DNA from: B1SED10-16 sp046498365
GTDB lineage: Bacteria > Desulfobacterota > Desulfobacteria > Desulfobacterales > Desulfosalsimonadaceae
Assembly (NCBI GenBank): GCA_046498365.1
Contig: JAWOAV010000023.1
Location: 1 to 13,523 of the forward strand
DNA length: 13,523 bases
Reading direction: 5' to 3'
The notes under the pieces: model-generated
The model's input: only the letters and a program-made list of their open reading frames with translations
Told to the model about the DNA's origin: nothing
The model's database searches: none
Made by a program: the position numbers and the translations under genes
Shown here: piece after piece, positions 8,836-13,523 of the stretch
Numbering within the stretch: the stretch's first letter is position 1
Layout of the letters: every line of letters starts with the position of its first letter

Positions 8836-8900
8836 AAAGCCCTGCGCTTTTGATCCCCCTTCCACAGTGCCGGTGGGGCGGAAAAGGAGATTGTGCGGCC

Positions 8901-9767
8901 ATGAAAACCTATTTCGACTGCATTCCCTGCTTCATTCGCCAGGCCCTTGACGCGGTCCGGCTTGCTACCCAGGATCCGGATATCCAGGAGGCGGTTCTTC
9001 AGAAAGTGTTGGCGGCCACCGGGAGCATGGACCTGAAACAGACCCCTCCGGCCATGGGGCAGGTCATACACCGGCTGGTTCGGGAACTCTCCGGCAATCA
9101 CGACCCCTATCAATCGCTGAAAACAGAGAGCAACCACTATGCCCTGGAACTGTACCCGATGCTCCGGGAAACGGTCGAAACCTCCGCGCATCCCATGGAA
9201 ACCGCTGTTCGCCTGGCCATTGCGGGCAATATCATCGACCTTGGCGTCAGCAGCTCCGTAAGCCGAAATGTGATCGATGAAACCATTACGCGCTCCTTAT
9301 CCGAGCCCCTGTACGGAAACCTGGAATTTCTCTGGCAGGCGGCGGATTCGGCCGAGACGATTTTATATATCGGGGACAATGCCGGGGAGATTGTTTTTGA
9401 CTGTTTTCTCGTTGAACAGCTTTCGCGCGATAAGATCACATACGCCGTGCGGGGAGGCCCGGTTATCAACGACGCCACCTTGGCGGATGCGGAAGAAAGC
9501 GGTATGGCCCGTCTTGTAAAGGTGATTGACAACGGATCGGATGCGCCGGGTGTCATCCTTGAGGACTGTTCGGACCGTTTCCGGCAGGCGTTTGAGAGCG
9601 CCGATTTGATTGTTGCCAAGGGGCAGGGCAATTATGAAACGCTATCCCATTTGGAGATGCCGATCGTTTTTTTATTGAAAGCCAAATGCCCGGTTATCGC
9701 GGGGCACATCGGCTGCCGGACGGGCACTCCGGTCGCCTCGCGCGCCCGGCAGGAGAATGCCGGATAA
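8901..9767 (+). CDS. DUF89 / ARMT1-like family protein (predicted metal-dependent phosphatase)
   Basis: This 288-residue protein belongs to the DUF89 family, proposed to be metal-dependent damage-control phosphatases acting on phosphorylated metabolites. Visible marks are Cys7 and Cys10 in the opening D-C-I-P-C segment, the metal-site motif G-D-N-A-G-E (158-163), Asn190-Asp191, Asp210-Asn211 and G-Q-G-N-Y-E (241-246). Length fits the short microbial branch of the family. The ATG at 8901 is preceded by AAAAGGAGA (8882-8890). It lies 65 bases after hdrA on the same strand, so co-transcription is likely, and it is the last gene before the converging operon. A link to redox chemistry is not visible in the protein itself; it may remove damaged cofactors or sugar phosphates. 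The substrate is unknown. Confidence 0.85.
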   Translation: MKTYFDCIPCFIRQALDAVRLATQDPDIQEAVLQKVLAATGSMDLKQTPPAMGQVIHRLVRELSGNHDPYQSLKTESNHYALELYPMLRETVETSAHPMETAVRLAIAGNIIDLGVSSSVSRNVIDETITRSLSEPLYGNLEFLWQAADSAETILYIGDNAGEIVFDCFLVEQLSRDKITYAVRGGPVINDATLADAEESGMARLVKVIDNGSDAPGVILEDCSDRFRQAFESADLIVAKGQGNYETLSHLEMPIVFLLKAKCPVIAGHIGCRTGTPVASRARQENAG

Positions 9768-9821
9768 AAGGCATGTCCGGCGATGATGGCATATCGGCTG
9801 TACACTGCAACCGCCGCAGGG

Positions 9822-9859
9822 AAAAAACAAGGCCGGGAAGCACGTTTCGCTTCCCGGCC
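9822..9859 (-). terminator. Intrinsic terminator of the minus-strand operon
   Basis: An 11-bp perfect GC-rich stem (9831-9841 with 9849-9859, loop 9842-9848) is followed, on the minus strand, by a T-rich run read from 9830 down to 9822 (TTGTTTTTT). It begins 20 bases past the stop of the HdrA-MvhD fusion gene. On the plus strand the A run precedes the stem and no T run follows, so the terminator works mainly for the minus strand. No separate clear plus-strand terminator is seen after the DUF89 gene. Confidence 0.85.
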
Positions 9860-9879
9860 GCAGGAACTACCGCTAACGA

Positions 9880-12315
9880 TTAATTGACGCTGAGGTAAAG
9901 CGGCTTTCCTTCCTTGTATTGAACGTTGACGTGCCCTTCCGACACCAGCTCGCCAAGCTGCTCTGCAACGCTTTTCTTTTCTTCCGTGAGATAGGAGGCC
10001 AGTTCCCGGATATTGAAGGGGCGCTTTTCTTTCGTCATCACCGTTTCCAGCCGTGATTTGAGGAATTCTTCCTTCAGGGCGGTGATGAAATCCTCCCGCT
10101 CGTACTGAAGGGCATAGCGCTGGTCCCCCCGGTAGGTATGCTCCCACGGCCGCCGCAACCCCGCGGAAAGAAGGAGCCGGACGCGGGAATTGGATTTGAC
10201 CAGCCGGTAGATGCTTTGCAGTTTGCTCAGGTTTTCCGGGGTTTTTTCAATGGGCCCGAGGGTCTTGATTGCCTTGGCAAAGCTTTCCATGGTCTTGATG
10301 AGCTCCTCGGGCTTGTTCATATCCGCATGGGCAAGGGTGATGCGCCTTCGGTCAAACCCGCAGAAGACAAACAGTTTTTTCATCAAATTGACCCGGCTCC
10401 AGGCGTGGTCAATGCCGAAGGAGTGATGGCAGTCCTCCGGCGAGCATCCCACCAAAAGCAGCCCCGGTGCCCCTTCCAGAAAGGCCCGGGCCATGATGCT
10501 CGGATCCAGCTGCCCCAGGCAGGGAACGCCCAGGATATGGATGGCCGGATCGTATTTCAACCCCATATTTCCGGCATTGTCCGCTGCCGGCAGACCGGCC
10601 CAGGAGCAGGCATAGGCGACAAATTCATGGTCGGCCATCTGGCCGGCCAGGGCCGCTACCCGAGCTTCCCGCTGGACGTTTGTATTGTTTTGAAGCGTCA
10701 GCGCATTGTAGGGGCACGCTGCCGCGCAGGTACCTCCGCCCGTGCAGACCATGGGGTCCACCACCCGGGGAAGCCCGCCGCCGACCAACTCCGCCACACC
10801 AATGCCGCCGCAGTCGCACAGCTCCTGGCACTGACCGCAAGCCACGCATTTGTCCGTGTCCACGACGCAGACCACCTGGGGGACGAAAAGCGCCCCGTCC
10901 CTTGATTTTTTGATCATTTCAGCGTTCTTTTTGCCGGCCTTCCGCCCCTGGTTCAAGGCGTCAGTCAGGTCGCAGGCGTACCGGGCGGATCCGGCCAGGT
11001 AGGATTCTTCCCGGCCGACCATTTCCGGACGGACTTTGGCATGGTGAGTGCTCAAAAATTCTTTTTCTTCGTGGAGGATGCCTAGAATTTTTGCCGCTGT
11101 CCTCGATTTTTCCCCCATTTTCCGGATCGGGGAGAGAACGATCTGGTCCCATGGCAGTTCATGTTCCAGGTGGTCGTTGATGGATCCGAAATTCACGAAA
11201 TCCGCCTGGAGGATGGGGCGAACGGATTTGTCATAGGGAACCCATATGATCCCCATCTTTCTTGCGAACTTGCGCTCGGCCGCGGTGACGGGAAGGGGCA
11301 TCTGTTCATTGTAAAGAATAACCACACCGGCCTTGGGATTGCCCTGGAGGATAAATTTTCCCATGTTGAAGGCAGCGCGGGCCGAGAGTTGGGCATTTTC
11401 CGGCTGGCCGGTTTCATAGTCGCAGACCCAGAAAACAGTCTGGCCGTCGGGGATCTTTTCGTCGTAGAGCATTTCTTCAAATTCGGGCTGGCACAATACG
11501 GTTTTTCCGTCATATCCGAACTCCGGTCCGGGAGGGACCAGTTCCCCGTCCAGGCAGGCAATGATGGTACCGGCCGCGTATTGGCGCCGCGTCATGGCGT
11601 CCGGTACGGCAAAGGAAAGGGTGTAATCCCCCGTAATGCCGGCCAGACCTGCAAGTTCCCCGTCCTGGAGAAGGGTCGTATGGGGGCTTTCCAGCACTTC
11701 GTCGATCATTTTCTTCAGCCGGGAGTAGTGAACCCGCTCGCCGGGGTAGGTCTTGCAGAGGTGATCCAGGACGACCTCGGGGTCGCGCTCCGGAATCGAC
11801 AGCATGAAGTCAATCCCTTCCTGTGCCAGTTCATGGGCGGCGGCAAAGGATGCGATGCCGCCGCCAAGGACGACGGGCGGCCTTTCGATCGAGACGCTTT
11901 TCCGGGTCGACGGCGTAAACGCGTTCATTTCCGCAGCCGAGGCCTTGATCAGCTTGCTCCCCTTTTCCGCCTTCTCCTTTGGGGAGAGGTCGCTGACGCC
12001 TGCGACGTGCCCCCGGAGATTGATCACGTCAATCTGCCCCTTTTGCAGACCATTCGCCTCCATTTTCTGCTCGAATTTTTTGAGCATGAGACGGCTTTCG
12101 CAGCCGGCAACGATGATCCGGTTGAGGCCAAGCTCTTGTATTTTTAAATTGATTGCATTGAGCCCGGGTTCCAGACACGGGTAGGGGAGGATATCGCAGC
12201 AGGCGACCCCGTCGACCCCGGCCACCGATTTCTTGAGGGCGGGCAGGTCTACCAGAGGCTCGATTTTCTGTCCGCATTTGCATAAAAATATACCGATTTT
12301 GGCATTGTTGTTCAT
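9880..12315 (-). CDS. HdrA-like / ferredoxin / MvhD fusion with C-terminal winged-helix-like domain
   Basis: This 811-residue protein has four parts. Residues 1-135 match the HdrA N-terminal domain. Residues 146-440 match the HdrA flavin region but look degraded: GGGIAS at 151-156 lacks the last glycine, and the usual YCS..CC cluster signature is missing at the matching place (about 298-320). A ferredoxin segment follows with Cys490/493/496/500 complete, but the second motif has only Cys524, Cys530 and Cys534, glycine replacing one ligand. Residues about 565-680 resemble MvhD/FrhD, the [2Fe-2S] subunit that passes electrons into HdrA (Cys570, 599, 624, 629). The end (about 760-811) resembles a winged helix. 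The ATG at 12315 has AGGAGA at 12321-12326. It is the last gene after NuoF- and NuoG-like subunits, 15 bases behind the latter, and probably carries electrons from them to an acceptor. Confidence 0.85.
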   Translation of the reverse strand: MNNNAKIGIFLCKCGQKIEPLVDLPALKKSVAGVDGVACCDILPYPCLEPGLNAINLKIQELGLNRIIVAGCESRLMLKKFEQKMEANGLQKGQIDVINLRGHVAGVSDLSPKEKAEKGSKLIKASAAEMNAFTPSTRKSVSIERPPVVLGGGIASFAAAHELAQEGIDFMLSIPERDPEVVLDHLCKTYPGERVHYSRLKKMIDEVLESPHTTLLQDGELAGLAGITGDYTLSFAVPDAMTRRQYAAGTIIACLDGELVPPGPEFGYDGKTVLCQPEFEEMLYDEKIPDGQTVFWVCDYETGQPENAQLSARAAFNMGKFILQGNPKAGVVILYNEQMPLPVTAAERKFARKMGIIWVPYDKSVRPILQADFVNFGSINDHLEHELPWDQIVLSPIRKMGEKSRTAAKILGILHEEKEFLSTHHAKVRPEMVGREESYLAGSARYACDLTDALNQGRKAGKKNAEMIKKSRDGALFVPQVVCVVDTDKCVACGQCQELCDCGGIGVAELVGGGLPRVVDPMVCTGGGTCAAACPYNALTLQNNTNVQREARVAALAGQMADHEFVAYACSWAGLPAADNAGNMGLKYDPAIHILGVPCLGQLDPSIMARAFLEGAPGLLLVGCSPEDCHHSFGIDHAWSRVNLMKKLFVFCGFDRRRITLAHADMNKPEELIKTMESFAKAIKTLGPIEKTPENLSKLQSIYRLVKSNSRVRLLLSAGLRRPWEHTYRGDQRYALQYEREDFITALKEEFLKSRLETVMTKEKRPFNIRELASYLTEEKKSVAEQLGELVSEGHVNVQYKEGKPLYLSVN

Positions 12316-12330
12316 GGGTCTCTCCTTGTT

Positions 12331-12936
12331 TTAAACTGCCAGAGGGGTCAGGGTCACTTCGGGCGTTTCACGCACCGATTCGATGAGTCTGCGCATGGCG
12401 CCTGTGGGGCAGATGGTAACGCAGCAGCCGCATGCCACACAGACTTCCGTGGGCCTTGAAAACGGCGCCCCGACTTTTTTATGCACCCCCCGGCTCATGA
12501 GCGAAATGGCGGACAGGCCGACGATCTCTTCACAGGCCCGGGTGCACAATCCGCATACCATGCAGTCTTCATCCGGATCTTTCACTGAAAACCGCGTGGA
12601 TTCAACGCCGTATTGCTTTGCCATTTCCCGGATTTCCGGGCTGGCAGGAACTTCGGCCAAAAGCATTTCGAAAATCCACCGCCGGACGTTGTCAATGCGT
12701 TCCGTTTCGGTGTAGATGCGGATCCCTTCCGCCACCGGGAAAATGCATGAGGCCACGAGCTTGGACCAGTCTCCGTCCCGCAGCTCCACCATGCAGAGCC
12801 GGCAGGCGCCGCTGGGGGATACTGCCTCGTGATAGCAAAGCGTTGGTATTTCAATGCCGTAATGGCGGGCGGTTTCCAGTACGGTCCAGCCCGGTTCCGC
12901 TTCGACCGGCGTGTCATTTATTTGGAATGTAATCAT
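12331..12936 (-). CDS. Short NuoG-like subunit ([2Fe-2S] plus two [4Fe-4S])
   Basis: This 201-residue protein matches the N-terminal iron-sulfur part of NuoG and of HoxU/HndD-type subunits. Cys34, 45, 48 and 64 form a plant-type [2Fe-2S] site. A ferredoxin segment has Cys125/128/131/135 and Cys166/169/172/176. The His-plus-three-Cys cluster that follows the [2Fe-2S] site in true NuoG is absent, and so is any molybdopterin or hydrogenase domain, so it is a pure electron wire. The start at 12936 is chosen over an in-frame codon at 13029 because AGGAGA lies at 12946-12951 and homology starts there. It sits between the NuoF-like gene (gap 41) and the HdrA-MvhD fusion, and probably takes electrons from the NuoF flavin. 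A respiratory complex I is unlikely since no membrane subunits are present. Confidence 0.88.
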   Translation of the reverse strand: MITFQINDTPVEAEPGWTVLETARHYGIEIPTLCYHEAVSPSGACRLCMVELRDGDWSKLVASCIFPVAEGIRIYTETERIDNVRRWIFEMLLAEVPASPEIREMAKQYGVESTRFSVKDPDEDCMVCGLCTRACEEIVGLSAISLMSRGVHKKVGAPFSRPTEVCVACGCCVTICPTGAMRRLIESVRETPEVTLTPLAV

Positions 12937-12977
12937 GTTGATCGATCTCCTGTTGTGGTCATCCAGATAAGGTTGTC

Positions 12978-13523
12978 TTATTGAACAAGAACCGCACCGA
13001 ACTTGCAGGTTTCCATGCAGATGCCGCACCGGATGCAGTTGTCCGCGTCAATGACGTGCGGTTTTTTCTTTTCTCCGGTAATGCATTCCTGGGGGCAGTG
13101 TTTGGCACAGCTCCGACACCCGGTGCAGGCTTCCGGGTCAATATAATAGGTGATCAGGTCCTTGCAGACGCCTGCCGGGCATTTCTGGTCTCGTACATGG
13201 GCAACGTATTCGTCTTTGAAGAATTTGAGGGTGGTCAGGCATGGGTTGGGGGCGCTGGTGCCCAACGCGCACAGGGCGCCGTCCTGAACGGCCTTTGCAA
13301 GGCTCTGGAGGTCCTCGATGTCCTTTTCGCTGCCGATTCCGTGGGAGAAGTTGTCCAGGATTTCCCGCATCCGGGTCAATCCCAGGCGGCAGGGGAGGCA
13401 TTTTCCGCAGGATTCCTCTTCCAGGAACCGCAGGAAGTAGCGGGCCACATCCACCACGCAGTCGCGCTCATCCATTACGATCATGGCCCCGGAGCCCATC
13501 ATGGAGCCGGCCTTGGTCAGGGA
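12978..13523 (-). CDS. NuoF/HndC-like NAD(H)-oxidising subunit, C-terminal part (cut by window edge)
   Basis: Only the last 181 residues are in the window; the frame stays open to the right edge. The part begins near the conserved A-G-S-M-M-G-S-G segment, then shows the NuoF [4Fe-4S] site: E-S-C-G-K-C-L-P-C-R with the fourth Cys further on in the A-L-C-A-L-G-T region. The C-terminus adds a two-cluster ferredoxin (C-T-G-C-R-S-C...C-P and C-I-R-C-G-I-C...C), as in HndC/HymB-type subunits of NAD(P)-linked hydrogenases and formate dehydrogenases rather than in plain NuoF. The missing N-terminal half should hold FMN and NAD(H) sites. It is upstream of the NuoG-like gene in the same operon. Whether a NuoE-like, hydrogenase or formate dehydrogenase gene lies further right cannot be seen. 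Confidence 0.9.
   Translation of the reverse strand, partial: SLTKAGSMMGSGAMIVMDERDCVVDVARYFLRFLEEESCGKCLPCRLGLTRMREILDNFSHGIGSEKDIEDLQSLAKAVQDGALCALGTSAPNPCLTTLKFFKDEYVAHVRDQKCPAGVCKDLITYYIDPEACTGCRSCAKHCPQECITGEKKKPHVIDADNCIRCGICMETCKFGAVLVQ

Noticed and set aside
9831..9859. Hairpin as a bidirectional terminator
   Set aside because: A T run is present only on the minus-strand side; the plus-strand side continues with GCAGGAACTACC.
10138..10905. 255-codon plus-strand open frame
   Set aside because: Shadow frame antisense to the ferredoxin and MvhD domains, which have clear cysteine motifs on the minus strand.
11161..12147. 328-codon plus-strand open frame opposite the HdrA-MvhD gene
   Set aside because: Shadow of the minus-strand gene; low-complexity composition and no family match.
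12331..13523. Part of a respiratory complex I (nuo) operon
   Set aside because: The NuoF-like subunit has an extra C-terminal ferredoxin, the NuoG-like one is short and lacks the His-ligated cluster, and no membrane nuo genes are adjacent.

Overview
The window looks like chromosomal DNA of an anaerobic deltaproteobacterium (Desulfobacterota, probably a sulfate reducer or a syntroph). The evidence is the density of cytoplasmic electron-bifurcation genes (NfnAB, heterodisulfide-reductase-like HdrA/HdrB/HdrC, MvhD, NuoF/NuoG modules), a selenocysteine-encoding HdrA, a membrane Hdr subunit carrying a c-type heme motif, and moderately high GC. The assignment rests on gene families only; no marker gene is present.

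Layout. Positions 1-444 hold no convincing gene and form the leader of the first operon. Plus strand: nfnA (445-1278) and nfnB (1314-2726), encoding NADH-dependent reduced ferredoxin:NADP+ oxidoreductase. Positions 2727-3135 are noncoding and carry a perfect 27-bp inverted repeat. A second plus-strand operon follows: a membrane cytochrome b / cytochrome c / double-HdrC fusion (3136-4887), hdrB with two CCG domains (4913-5788), a double-length hdrA with an in-frame UGA read as selenocysteine (5797-8835), and a DUF89 phosphatase-like gene (8901-9767). A 112-base gap with a minus-strand terminator separates this from a converging minus-strand operon: a NuoF-like subunit (partial, entering from the right edge), a short NuoG-like ferredoxin subunit (12331-12936), and an 811-aa degenerate HdrA-ferredoxin-MvhD-winged-helix fusion (9880-12315).

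How they may work together. NfnAB couples the NADH, NADPH and ferredoxin pools. HdrA/HdrB and the membrane HdrC fusion form a complete Hdr-type unit that can pass electrons between a flavin bifurcation site, the noncubane clusters of HdrB and, through hemes, the quinone pool or periplasmic cytochromes. The minus-strand operon supplies a NAD(H)-type input (NuoF/NuoG-like) ending in an MvhD domain, the part that in known complexes docks onto HdrA. A physical link between the two Hdr systems is inference. The most notable points are the UGA codon at 5971 with a matching SECIS-like hairpin (a standard gene call would truncate the protein by 95 residues), the heme-c-containing membrane HdrC fusion, and the degenerate HdrA-MvhD protein with a C-terminal DNA-binding-like fold.
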